Source of the DNA: Parasponia andersonii
Lineage: Eukaryota; Streptophyta; Magnoliopsida; Rosales; Cannabaceae
Assembly (NCBI GenBank): GCA_002914805.1
Contig: JXTB01000043.1
Coordinates: 382,204-446,203 of the forward strand
Direction: 5' to 3'
Length of the DNA: 64,000 nucleotides
The translations under genes were made by a program, and so were the position numbers. Numbering within the stretch: position 1 is the stretch's first letter; each line of letters begins with the position of its first letter. The notes beneath the pieces are model-generated. The model was given only the letters and a program-made list of their open reading frames with translations, ran no database searches and was not told the origin of the DNA. Positions 1-10,594 of this stretch are shown here, piece by piece.

Positions 1-306
1 CAGCTTAGCTCTCCCGTGAGGAAATCGGTTTAACAATGATCGAGTAAGTTCTCTAATAGTTATTTTGTTATAGTTTAGTTTCTTATAGTATTTTTACTTG
101 TGGTTGCTATTGTTAACCTTTTATTATTGTGCTTGCTCATTTCCAATTCAAAGTACATTCAAGATATATAATGTAGAAAAAGAGAAGAAAGGAAGATCAA
201 ATGGTCCAGTTTATAAGTTAATAAAGGTACTAAATTTGAATTAATAACACTTGTTAGGTGGAAGATTAATTAAAATTACTTATGTTTACTTTATGCTTAT
301 GTATAG

Positions 307-566
307 TGCCCAAGACAACCGACAAATATTGAGTGCAGATTCTACATATGTAAATTTATGAGAGAAGTCATTGAACAAGCCAATGTCAAATCATTTACCA
401 CAATGGTATGTAACCATATGTTTTATTAGTTCTATTCTAATTTATAGTTTGATTGATAACTTTCTAACTAATAAGGTGTTTGAATTTGTAGTTTAATGGA
501 CAAAATTTCTATACAAAGGATGATATCAACAGACTTCTTGAAAAATGGGTTGAAGAACTAATATAA
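307..566 (+). CDS. Ulp1-like cysteine protease, C-terminal exons (CACTA-borne)
   Basis: Two exons in one phase: 307-405 and 492-566, with a GT..AG intron at 406-491 (donor GTATGT, acceptor TTGTAG). The first reads CPRQPTNIECRFYICKFM, which matches the C-terminal core of plant CACTA Ulp1 proteins (CPRQ..ECGYYVM type); the cysteine at 334-336 is at the position of the catalytic Cys. The second exon ends in EKWVEELI and a stop at 564-566. The exon begins just after a TATAG acceptor at 302-306, so earlier exons (His and Asp of the triad) lie upstream or outside the window. No stop interrupts these exons. Known family role: SUMO/ubiquitin-like protease fold domesticated by transposons, function in transposition unclear. 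Expression cannot be judged. Confidence 0.72.
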
Positions 567-825
567 TTTCTCATTTGAGATTCTTAATCTTTGTTTATTT
601 GTGGTATATGTAGTCTTTGATGATCATATTAGTTTGGCTTAGAAAACTAATGTATATATAGACTATATGGATTATTATGTTAATTTAATATTACTATNTA
701 AATATATATTTATACTCCATTTTATTTCAAATATTTGGTATATGTAATGAATTTGGATTACATTTATAAAATTCCAGGGGGTAGTATAGACAAATATGTT
801 ACAAATACTCCCTGGAAATTATCTA

Positions 826-1166
826 CCAAGGCACCTAATAGGCGCCGTGAAAGGCATCTTCCACGGTGCCTGTTAAGCGCCTTAGTATAAATATACCAAG
901 ACGCTTAACATGCGCCGTGGAAAATATCTTTCACGGTACCTAATAAGCACCTTGGTAGACATCTTCTACGACGTTTAATAGGCACCGTGGAAGATTCTTT
1001 TCACAGCGCCTAATAGGCACCTTGATAGACCTTCCACGGCACTTTATAAGTGCCTTTGTAGCCAAGGCCTATCACGGCACCTGAAACTAAGGCACTTTTG
1101 TGGGCGCCGTGAAAGGTCTTTCAAGGCACTTATAAAGCGCCTTAAAATGCATTTTTTGTTATAGTG
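826..1166. repeat. CACTA subterminal repeats and terminal inverted repeat
   Basis: Many variants of a short GC-rich word (GGCGCCGTGGAAG / CACGGCGCCTAATAGGCAC type) occur in both orientations about every 20-40 bp, in sharp contrast to the AT-rich DNA on each side. The terminal inverted repeat occupies about 1149-1166. In characterised CACTA elements such repeats bind the TnpA-like protein. Confidence 0.8.
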
Positions 1167-1440
1167 TTGTATCATGTCCAAAAGATTCTTTTTTTTTAAA
1201 TAATTGATGGTGCTCTAGGTATTTATAGACAAGTTTTGTGTCCATCTTGATTCAAGAAGTAAAAGTTAAACCGATAGAAAAATAGGTTTGTTTCCATCTT
1301 GATTCAAGAAGTAAAAGTCAAATGTATAGCAAAAATACTTATACGATATTTTTTTCATTAATTCATGTTTGATAGAAATAGTTAATGAAATATATACTGA
1401 ACTGAATGCTATAACACATTGAAAACCAAATTTTGTAGTT

Positions 1441-1471
<31 letters not shown>

Positions 1472-2202
1472 TTGGCATCGGATTGAAATTGAAAGTTTAT
1501 GTTGTTAGTTTTTAATAAATGATAAGTGTAGGTATTAGATTATTAATATATCACAATTAGAATATTCTCCATATATAATATCCCAGGAAAATTTTTTTAC
1601 TAATATCATGTTAAGAAATTAATAACATCAACCACATAAGTTTGTATTTCAAAAAATAGAATTTCTTAAATGTCGTTTTTCAAGCACATTTATCATTGTA
1701 TAAAACGTGAAATTAATTCATTTTACTAAGTATTATTTTAATTAAGTTTATCCAGCGACGGGTTACGTTCATGTACCCTGAAACTAGTAGTACATAAAAA
1801 TAGCGTGAAGATACCAATCGTTCCCTCAAAATAGAGGCTCAAAAAGGCGGAAAAGTTACTAAAAATAAAAATAAAAATAAAAATAAAAGAAAAAAANCTT
1901 TAATTCTTTTTCTCTTTTTTTTTTTTTTTAGTTTTTGCCAAATTCTCTGCGATACTTATTTTTTAAAAAAAATTAAAATTTTTAAAATGAAATCAATATT
2001 TAGATAAATCAAAACAATATCCAAATTTCAAAATTTCCATAAATCGAAAAGAAAAAAAAAATCCAAAACCCTATATCTTCAGTCCTCCTTTCTTTCTTTC
2101 TCGACTCTAATGTATGTTTAATTCAGCAAGTAGAAATCTCTCCATTTTCCCGAGAAAGTTTTTTAAGATTTTCTGGGGAATTAATTCGTTTGGCAGTGAT
2201 CG
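1167..2202. other. Intergenic, upstream of the F-box gene
   Basis: No gene seen. Contains a short direct duplication (TCCATCTTGATTCAAGAAGT at 1241-1260 and again at 1293-1312), an (AT)n run at 1441-1465, an A-rich run of AAAAT units near 1860-1890, one ambiguous base at 1897, and a pyrimidine-rich leader (about 2080-2110) likely to be F-box 5-prime UTR. Confidence 0.6.
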
Positions 2203-2633
2203 ATGGATCAGGCTAACTGGGTGAAACTGCCGCAGGATGTGGCAGTGTCGATACTGAGTCGGTTGAGCGTGACGGAGATATTGAGGAGCGCTCAGTATGT
2301 GTGCTCATCGTGGCTCAGCATCTGTAGGGATCCTCTAATGTGGCACACCATTGACATGCGTGCTCCTGCTGCGGATGCTGATGATGATGTTTGCTTCGAC
2401 TTCCATATGGAGTGGATGTGTCGCCAGGCCGTTGACTTTAGCTCTGGTCAACTCGTCGAAGTTTGCCTCCATGGTTTTGGCTCTGATGATCTCATTCACT
2501 ACATAACTGAGAGGTATATATATTTGTATTTATTTCTTTATGACCACTTTTTTTTTTAAGTATAACAAACCTAACTATGTTTGCGAATTTAACTATGTTG
2601 GTCAAATGAAGAAAATTCGTGCAAATTTTTTTT

Positions 2634-2669
<36 letters not shown>

Positions 2670-4426
2670 ATTTTTGCACTTTTGTTTCGTTGCAAGTTTT
2701 AATTGTTGGCAAACTTAATATTTAGGGAGCTTTTTTATTGTGTGTAAATTTATCATTTTAGCGATTTTTTTTTTTCATAATTTCACTAATACAAAAGGTG
2801 AGATTAATTTAATAAGTAATTAAATTCTTAGTTTTTCTTTTATTCCCCCCCCCTCTTTTTTGTGAAGATTGAAATTTGAACATTACGCTTGCTTCGTTGT
2901 TTCAGATAGTTTTTCATTTTTCATTTTGTGGACTCACTATAGATTTTTTTTTTTTTAATATCATTTTGTACGTATTTTTTTACTCATCAATCTATTTAAT
3001 CTATTTAATTTGTTATGATCCCAATTGTCTGCTTGCATTTCCTTTTTTTTTTTTCCGAATCTGCTTGCATCATCTGCTTAGCCTTAGTCAGACTTCTTAG
3101 AAATTATTCTTTTAAACTTCACTTAATTGGTTTTTAGTATTTTTGCAAATATTTTGGTAAGGATGTTGATCATTTGGCTTTTCAATCTGCATGCAAATGA
3201 TTTCAATGGCATTGTCTTTTCAACCTTGTACTCTTCTGGTCATTATTTTTGGTATTTTCTCCTCTTTCACATTTAATAATCACTCTTGTTTTTATCATAA
3301 CATTCATTTTTGTGCGAAACATTCTACTCAACAATAGCCGCACGAGATGTAGCACCCCAGAGTGATTGACCGTAGCGCCCCATAGGCACGTATTGATGCA
3401 CATTTACAGTCATAGTAGTGCCTATTCACACTGTAACGAGAGTGTTCGGTTTGGCAACTTTAGCTACTACTCCATAAGTACTTGAGATTCATTATAAGTC
3501 GATATTTGCTTAAACATCTTCTCCACTTAGATATTCACTTTTTTAATCTCCCGTTGGACCGTTATTCTTATATAACTCTTCAATAACTCTTGAATCTTTC
3601 ATTAGTTTATTCCAATTACAGTCATGCTGGAGAAGTTTGGCATACCTTATCTTTGTTATTGTAATGTAGTTCGTCAACATTTTTCAATAGGTCAAGGGAG
3701 ATCAAACGCCTTCGGCTTTTTTGTACTCACTCTAAAATTTCAGACAAGGCCTTGACTAAAGCTGCTCCAAAACTTTCATTGTTGGAGGAGCTTGAACTCT
3801 CGGAAGGATCATTCTCAAAAGAATCTCTACAAGCTATTGGGCGCCATTGCCCTCATTTAAAATCACTGAAATTCAACTTCAAAGGATATGAGGCCTTTTC
3901 CAGAAACATAACTTCTAATGAGGAGGTGATATTAAATGAACAGGCAGTGCCCATTGCTAATAATGTGCCTAAATTAGGGCACCTCGAACTTTTTCGAAAT
4001 GTGATGACTGATGTTGGGCTGCAAGCTATTCTCGATGGGTGTCCTCTTCTCGAGACACTTGAACTTTACTATCGTTTCGATATTAAGATGGGAGGTGATT
4101 TGGAGAAAAGATGTGATGAACAACTTAAATGTCTGTACCGTCCTTTTGGAGGACCATCTTCTTACGTTGGAGATGGCTGGCGAGCTTGGATTTCTGTTGA
4201 TACCAACCATTTTGAGGGCAATGACTCCCATCATGCTGAAGACGATGAGGATGACTATGAAAGAAACAGCAGTGATGATGATTATTCGGAAGGGGATGAC
4301 TTTGATCATATTAAAAGTGATGAGATCGAGTATTCTGAAAGCGGTACTGATGAAGATGATGATGACGACGACGATGATGATGATGATGATGGTGATGAGG
4401 ATGAGTCAACCGATTATTCTGAATGA
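2203..4426 (+). CDS. F-box/LRR protein, SKIP19/FBL23-like, with acidic tail
   Basis: Two exons, 2203-2513 and 3691-4426, joined by a 1177-bp intron (donor AG|GTATAT, acceptor TTCAATAG) that splits an Arg codon; 348 residues. Residues about 6-52 form an F-box (LPQDVAVSILSRLSVTEIL, then WLSICRDPLMW), expected to bind SKP1 in an SCF ubiquitin ligase. Residues about 105-235 hold leucine-rich repeats (LSLLEELELSEGSFSK, CPHLKSLKF, CPLLETLEL), the usual substrate-binding part. From about residue 287 to the end the protein is almost all Asp, Glu and Ser, with twelve Asp in a row (326-337) encoded by GAT/GAC repeats. The start is the first ATG in frame ahead of the F-box. The substrate is unknown. The reading frame is intact and this is probably a working gene, although the tail looks shortened relative to its own downstream sequence. 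Confidence 0.87.
2639..2664. repeat. (CT)n microsatellite in the F-box intron
   Basis: An uninterrupted run of CT dinucleotides inside the large intron, followed downstream by several poly-T and poly-C runs. It explains the short spurious open frames in this stretch. Confidence 0.9.
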
Positions 4427-5140
4427 TCTGAAAGTGACAAGGATGAGAATACTTAAGGCAATGAGTGTATGCTGAAGAAAATAAAAATTAAATTGATGAA
4501 GGGTTCTACGTGAGTGATGCATGCGACTATGACGATGATTTTTCCATAGATGGTGACTATTGCTGAATCTGCTACATTTCTAAATTAAATCACAAAGCCA
4601 AGACTCAGTATGAATATGGGTAGTGCGGAAACCAAAGTCCCTGCTTCATTCTTTATTTTAAGCTTAGTGATGAAATTTGCATGTGTACATATAGAACTAG
4701 TTCGGTGTCAATTACGCACCTTAGAAGGTGAAAGAGCTGCTTGCATTTTATTCGGGTTCCATATGCTTTCTGGATAAATAGCTAAAATATTATCCCACAA
4801 CTTCTAGAAATACTTTTGCTTATTATAATATTTAATTTTTTTTTTGCCCTTTAGACATACATAAGGTTTGTGGATGTGGTTTTTTCTCTTTTGACTGACG
4901 AATGTATTTATTTGCATACTAAAATAAGTCGTTGAAACTACGTTTAGACGCTTTTTTTCTCTCACTTGGACGTACAAAGTTCCTCTCATGCACTTGAATA
5001 TCAACACTCTTGGCTGTGTTCTGTCTACTGATACATTGTAATTATAAAGTTCTATCACTTTTATTATATTGAATTTTTTCATTATTACATGTCAAATAAC
5101 ATAGATACGAGTTCTAGTTAATTTTTAGCTTTATGGAAGA
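4427..5140 (+). other. 3-prime flank of the F-box gene with relict acidic coding sequence
   Basis: Directly after the stop, the same frame goes on as SESDKDENT and then stops. Further on (about 4497-4566) another frame reads EGFYVSDACDYDDDFSIDGDYC and stops. This Asp/Tyr-rich text resembles the ends of related FBL23-type proteins, so the ancestral tail was probably longer. The remaining DNA to 5140 is AT-rich with no gene seen. Confidence 0.5.
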
Positions 5141-5288
5141 CACTACAACAAAATATGAATTCGTTAGTATAAATCCTAAATCGGCAACAAACTTTGTCCC
5201 TGCATTAGATAATTTATATGGGCACAGTTGTCTCCGCTAAAAAGAAAATGTCATCCGGCAGATCATTACAGGCGAAAATTTTGAAATT
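5141..5288 (+). mobile_element. Probable CACTA element terminus (fragment)
   Basis: Begins with CACTACAACAAAATATG, the classic CACTA-type terminal sequence, and runs about 148 bp before a sharp switch to LTR sequence at 5289. No matching opposite end was found within the next 15 kb, so it is a fragment or the other end was lost. Confidence 0.5.
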
Positions 5289-5427
5289 ATGGAATCTTTT
5301 TCAAACGAATAAACTGTTCAACTAAGATAGTTTAATCTAGCAAATATCATAATTTCATATAAGAGAAAGTTGTTTATACTCAAAAAGGTAAAATTGGAAA
5401 TCTTCTTTTTAGGGCAAAAATCCTAAC
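5289..5427 (-). mobile_element. LTR fragment, same family as the solo LTR at 23480-25294
   Basis: About 139 bp nearly identical (roughly 90 percent by eye) to 25149-25291, ending in the same way as that LTR (reverse strand start ...GGATTTTTGCCCTAAAAAG). It abuts Copia reverse-transcriptase sequence at 5428 and a CACTA fragment at 5288. Only the LTR's outer edge remains. Confidence 0.72.
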
Positions 5428-5656
5428 TATACATCAGTCTGATGTCGGTCATCTTGAACTCTTTTGTCATTGTTTTCTTAAACTCTTCGAACATGGATGG
5501 ATTACTCTTCGTGAAAATTAAATCATCGACATAGAGGCACACAATTAAGGTATCTCTGTCTTTTACTTTGATGTACAACGCATGCTTATTAGGACATTTA
5601 ATGAAGTTATTATCTTGGAAGTACTTGTCGATGTGGCTATTCCATGCTCTCGGTGT

Positions 5657-5983
5657 TTATGTTAACCCATAAAAGGCATTCTTCAACTTCAGAACCTTTT
5701 CTTCTTGTCCTTTAATCTCATATCCAGATAGTTGCTTTAGATAGACTTCTACTTCAAGGACTCTATTTAAGAAACCAGACTTGACATCCATTTGATAAAT
5801 TTTCCATTTATTTTGAACAACTAATGAGATGATCAACCGTACTATTTCTAGACGAGTGACAGAAGCAAACACCTCATCATAATCTATGTCAGGTTTTTGA
5901 CTGTATCCCTTCGTGACCAATCTTGCTTTATATCTCTCTACTTCTCCTTTAGCATTCTTCTTAGCCTTGTAAACCCATTTCAC
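5657..5983 (-). pseudogene. Copia fossil 1, reverse-transcriptase part
   Basis: A 108-residue open stretch with the Copia reverse-transcriptase signatures KWVYKAKKNAKGEVERYKAR, LVTKGYSQ, YQMDVKSGFLN and a near-complete FYGL motif. It belongs to the truncated minus-strand fossil at 5428-8099 and is not a host gene. Confidence 0.85.
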
Positions 5984-7604
5984 GCCAATTGCTTTGTGCT
6001 CTTTGGGAAGTATAGCAAGCTCTCATATATCATTCTTTGTGATCGCCTTTATTTTTTCATCTATCGCATCTCACCACTTTTTACTTTGAACAGCTTCATC
6101 AAAGTTTAATGGTTCACAATTAGCAAGGAGGTAAATGAGAGTCAAGTCATTTTGATTCTCAATTACCTCATATATCTCTTATAAGCTCCTTAGTTTTGGT
6201 ATCCTTTCACTTGAACTGTTACTTGAAGATAATCTTGGTATGGTTTCTTGATGAGTGCTTGTCGTTGGTGAAGTAGGTGGTGTAATATGCTCTTGTAGTT
6301 CTTCTCTTACTTGTTTTATTCTTCGTTGCTGATTTTCTTCTTCAATGTATGGTATGAAATCATAATTTTCCTCTTGTGTATGCTATTCCTAGGTGCTTTC
6401 TTTGCCAAACATCACGTTGCAACTAATAATGGTCTTGCCATTGTTTGAATTATAAAGCTTGTAGCCTTTTGAGTTAGAATCGCATCCGATGAAGATAAAT
6501 TTATCACTTTTATCGTCAAGCTTTGTTCTTTTTTATTAGGCACGTGAGCGTAAGCTATACTTCCAAACACTCTTAGGTGAGAGATTCTAAGCTTTCTTCT
6601 GCTCTAAGCTTCTTATGGTATCTTTCCCTATATACTTCTTGTTGGAGAGCGATTTGATAGTTAAACTGCACAAGCTACAGCTTCAGCTCAAAACTCTTTT
6701 GGCATTCCTTTGCCCTTGAGCATGCTTTCGGTGATATCAAAGATTGTACTATTCTTCCTTTCGACTACATAGTATACCAACTGGTAAATCAAACTCCTTT
6801 CTTAAAGTTCAAAGGTGAACTTTTTTAACTTTTTCTTCTCCCTTGTATGAGATTTGAAGTTTCTCCCATGCTTCCTTAGTAGAGGTTACACTTGAGATTT
6901 TCTTAAACCCATCGTCATCTAAGACTTGGTAGATAAGGAAGAAAGCTATTTTGTCTCTCTTTCTTGAGTCTTTTAAACTATCCCTTTATGTTATGAATAG
7001 TATCACCTCATCTCTTGGCTCTTCGTAGCCTTTCTTTACTATATCCCCGACATCATGTACTCTAAGGAGGACCTTCATTTTGATAATCTAATTATCAAAG
7101 TTGTTGCTATGGAGTGGTAGAGCTTGAAGAGATGCTAAACTACTGGTAACCATAACTCTTAACAGAGTAAGGTTTTGGAAATTTCGACTACATAGATAGA
7201 TCCGGAACGTCGAAAAACTTTAAAATTGACTAGTATACCAACTGGTCAAAGTTAACAGTCAAAGTCAACCACTTGGTAAATAGTCAACAATCCGGTTAAT
7301 GGCGTGGTCAACGACTCCGGATGCTCAATTAATGGTGCAGTCAAACGCTCTGACGGCTCGGTCAACGGCTCTGACTTGGCTCAATTCAGTGAGTTGACTC
7401 AGTTTGTAGCAATAAATTTTCAACGACTCCTTTAGACTCGTTCGAACTCCAATTGGGCAGATTTTTATGGCAGCGTGTTTGTCTCGTCGAGCTTTTCGAT
7501 TTGATATGTAATAATAGTATGTTTGGGACAAATGGCTAAGGCTTTCAATCTCAAAAATTCTTTTCTAATATGGAAGATCAATCAAAAATGCAATCAAAGA
7601 GTAT

Positions 7605-7883
7605 ACTTAGAATTTCAAGAGAACTCACAATCACGCTCTGATACCACTTTGTTGGAAATAGGAGATTTTAAGGCTAGAAATGATAGAAAGTTAAGGGAGA
7701 AACTACAGAGAATTTTGGTAGAAAAAAAGAATTTGTATTACTACTTAGAATTTCAAGAGAACTCACAACCTCGCTCTGATACCACTTTGTTGGAAATAGA
7801 AGATTTTAAGATTAGAAATGCTAGAAAGGTTAAGGGAGAAACTAGAGAGAATTTTAGTAGAAGAAAAGAACTTGTATTACTAC
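7605..7883. repeat. Tandem duplication of about 138 bp across the PBS-LTR junction
   Basis: Two adjacent copies (7605-7742 and 7743-7883), each containing a primer-binding site and the first part of the LTR edge beginning TGTTGGAAATAG. They differ at roughly a dozen sites, so the duplication is not recent. Confidence 0.85.
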
Positions 7884-8099
7884 TTAAATTGTTTCTCTTT
7901 GGCTTGATACAAAATTAGGGGGAGGAGCAATCTATTTATATTATTCTAAGGATGATTCTAAATTGTGTAAGAATACTCCATCCAACTACTAACCACATAA
8001 TTAATTATACAATCTAGCAAATATAAGAATAATGTAAAACTAGAGTATTAAACTATAAGTTATTAGATACACATATCAAATCAAGTTCAACTCACAACA
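7788..8099 (-). repeat. LTR of Copia fossil 1
   Basis: 312 bp between the primer-binding site and the expected TG..CA end (TGTTGG at 7788, CAACA at 8095-8099). A TATA-like box on the minus strand (TATAAATAG, about 7934-7946) fits an LTR promoter. The outer edge is inferred because no second LTR is left for comparison. Confidence 0.6.
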
Positions 8100-8623
8100 C
8101 AAGTCCAAATAACTAAACTTCTTATCTATAGCCCAAGAGTCACAAATAAATTTATTTTCTAATAAATCTATATCTTGGGAATGACAATGATGATAGCGAG
8201 CTATGCATGAGTTTATGTATTTATATCTATATGCGTGTATTTTTTTTTTCCTTGCTGAAATACTAGATTTTAGGTGTTTCAATTCTTTAGGTTTTATTAG
8301 TGGTGAAGGAATTAAAAATTCTGTGTCAAGAATGGACTAAATTAGAAGCACAGAATAAGGTTTATTCTTTTTAGTTTTTGGTTTATGGCTAATTGGGAAA
8401 TGTAGTCTACAGTTTATTAATCGTGGTTTAGAGTTGATCATTAGGAAGTTTTTGGTTTAATTAAATCAATCATTAGTTTCCCATGTTAATAGTTTCAAAG
8501 ATTTCTTCAACTATTTTGTTAAACAGAGTTGTTTAAGCTTGGCTTTTAACTTGATTGAGTATTTGATGCAGTTTCGATCGAAACTAAGTACTGCCTGCTA
8601 AATAATCTTCACTTTTTGAACTC
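8100..8623. other. Intergenic, upstream of the eIF2-gamma pseudogene
   Basis: AT-rich, no gene or repeat recognised. It may hold the relict promoter and 5-prime UTR of the pseudogene. Confidence 0.5.
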
Positions 8624-8689
8624 GTGATGAGTGGTCAAATAGACGGTCGACTAGTTCTTGTAGCGGAAAATAACTTTGAAACAGGCACA

Positions 8690-8893
8690 ATGTCACAAAG
8701 GGGATTAATGATGGAAAAAGACCTGAATAAACAGGGTGTGATGTCACGAAAGGGATTAATAATGGAGAAAGACTCGAATAAACGGGGTACGATGTCACGA
8801 AAGGAATTGACGGAGAAAGACCTGAAAACACTTAAACTACCCACAATGCCCAGAAAGGGACTGATGGAGCAAGACCTGAGTAAACTTGATGTA
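8690..8893 (+). repeat. Four in-frame tandem copies of the eIF2-gamma N-terminal motif
   Basis: Units start at ATG 8690, 8741, 8792 and 8846 (spacing 51, 51 and 54 bp). Each reads M-S/P-Q/R-K/R-G/E-L..E-K/Q-D-L/S..., variants of the single MSRKGLMEQDLSK that opens normal eIF2-gamma. All are in one open frame that starts at 8624. The fourth is closest to the canonical sequence. Confidence 0.85.
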
Positions 8894-10249
8894 CCATTAA
8901 TATTGGTAGAGTTTCTAATCCAAATGCTTGAATTCCCTTGAGGCTACTCTTTTTGTCCATGTAATATATGATTAGCTAATCGACACATGTAGAGAGTAAA
9001 ATTTAGTTATCGCATATTTTGTGTTCTCAGGCACCATACGTCACGCGGCACATAGCAAGTCAACGGTGGTATCGGGTGTTCAGGTGATCAATTCTGGTTC
9101 TATTTTGCATTTAGTAGTAGTGCTTATGTTTTGTGTGTCTAGGAATGCCATGAATTCATTTTTACATGTTCATGTACAGATTGTTCGTTTTAAGAATGAG
9201 TTGGAAAGGAATATCACCATGAAGCTTGGATATGCAAATGCAAAAATATACAAGTACGAAGACAAGCATTGCCCTCGACCAATGTGCTACAAGTGGGTAC
9301 TCGTTGATACGATGCCATTATCTCTCTGTAATTGATATCTAGACTTCTATTAACAGGTTCAAATTGTTCATCTAGGTCCTATGGAAGTGGAAAGGAACAC
9401 AGTCCTCTGTGCGATGTTCCAGGATGTGAGAACTCTAGGCTGAAATTGCTTAGACACATCTTTTGCAGACTGTCCGGTAGGGTTTTAAAGTGTCTCGGTT
9501 TAGTCTTTCCACAACTTTTCATTTGTATTCCTCATATAGAATAGGTGGAAATTCTTTAAAATATTCATTCCATGCTTTTAAGTTCGCCTGATTAATAAAA
9601 TCCGTTCTGGATGTTTGATTAAATTTTAATGATTATGGATAGTTTTCCACGAAATTTAGCTTTGGAAATTCTATTTATGTTACTCTAGAAAGTGGAAAAT
9701 AATGTTACTTTAATCCCATGCTCTCTTTCGTCTTTATTTAAGCATGTGAAGGTCCTGTAGTTTAATCTATCTCAATATATAAGGCGATACACCTTTTCTG
9801 TCTATCTTGACCCTTTAATTAGAAATTGATTAGGTGATCCTATGCCGTCCATTTGTTTTTGAAGTCACTGATTATGGTGTATCTGGCTGCATATATAGTA
9901 GAAGTAATCTCTTTGTGTTTGTGTACTCAGTAGTACTGAATTTATGATTGTCTAACTTTATTATCTTCCCCACTCTTTTTAGGGTCACCATTTTTTTTAT
10001 GGCTACCATGCTTAATGGAGCTGCAATCATGGATAGAGCATTGCTTCTCATAGCTGCCAATGCGAGATTCCTGCAGCCACAAACTTCCGAGCACTTGGCT
10101 GCCGTTGAACTTATGGGCCTTCGGGATATAATAATTCTCCAACATAAAGTTGATCTCGTTCAAGAAAATGTAGCCATCAACCAGAATGAAGCAATCAAGG
10201 AATTCATTAAGGTAAAGTTATCAAGAGTTTCTGATGAAATTGTTGGTTT

Positions 10250-10594
10250 TGTTAATATATTTTATTGTACTACTGTAACTTTATTTTAGTTACCTTGGTT
10301 AAGTTATTTTACTCTAGCTTAGTTTATGTGTAAATCAATGGTTATGATGTAAAGAAATGTAAGGCCGAGATTAAAAAAGCAATATGTATCAAGGAAGTTT
10401 CTAGCACTTCTTTTTACGTTCAAGGATCTGAAAAAATCAGACCTGCAGTGAATGAATATCAGCTCCTTTTGGTGAAAAACTTTGCCATATATTCCTCTGT
10501 TTTTTTCTCAAAAAATTACAGCAGTAATCCGTGATTTTTGAGTACCTTAAAACACTATTTTCGCATTGTTTCTAAGCTGAAATTACAGCCAACA
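10250..10594 (+). repeat. 5-prime LTR of Copia fossil 2
   Basis: 345 bp, TGTTAATATA...CCAACA, followed after four bases by the primer-binding site TGGTATCAGAGC. Preceded by the GGTTT target duplication. Confidence 0.95.

Larger units (their letters stand above)
1..1166 (+). mobile_element. CACTA (En/Spm) DNA transposon, right-hand part only
   Basis: Seen: the last exons of a Ulp1-type protease (307-566), then about 200 bp of AT-rich DNA, then a dense block of subterminal repeats (826-1145), then an end reading, on the reverse strand, CACTATAACAAAAAATGC, followed by TTG as a possible 3-bp target duplication (1167-1169). Known: CACTA elements end in CACTA, have short subterminal repeats in both orientations, make 3-bp target duplications, and plant ones often carry a Ulp1-like gene near one end. 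The left part, including any transposase, lies before base 1, so autonomy cannot be judged. A single ambiguous base is at 698. Confidence 0.82.
5428..8099 (-). mobile_element. Copia LTR retrotransposon fossil 1 (minus strand, truncated)
   Basis: Parts read from high to low coordinates: 5-prime LTR 7788-8099; primer-binding site complementary to initiator Met-tRNA (GCTCTGATACCA on the plus strand, 7773-7784, duplicated at 7635-7646); an untranslated leader; gag remnant about 6840-7160; integrase remnant about 6400-6780; reverse transcriptase about 5443-5990. The middle of gag through protease is missing and so is the 3-prime LTR, the element being cut off at 5428 by another LTR. It is broken in many places (well over ten) and can only be called old. 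Copia order (integrase before reverse transcriptase) is clear. Confidence 0.85.

Noticed and set aside
3974-4475. Open frames overlapping the second F-box exon (111 codons minus, 154 codons plus)
   Set aside because: They are other-frame readings of the LRR and GAT-repeat coding sequence; the acidic frame matches the protein family.
7523-7918. 131-codon open frame with an internal protein repeat
   Set aside because: The repeat is the duplicated primer-binding site and LTR edge of Copia fossil 1, not a protein-coding gene.
8598-8844. Minus-strand open frames opposite the eIF2-gamma N-terminal repeats
   Set aside because: They mirror the repeats on the plus strand and show no domain of their own.
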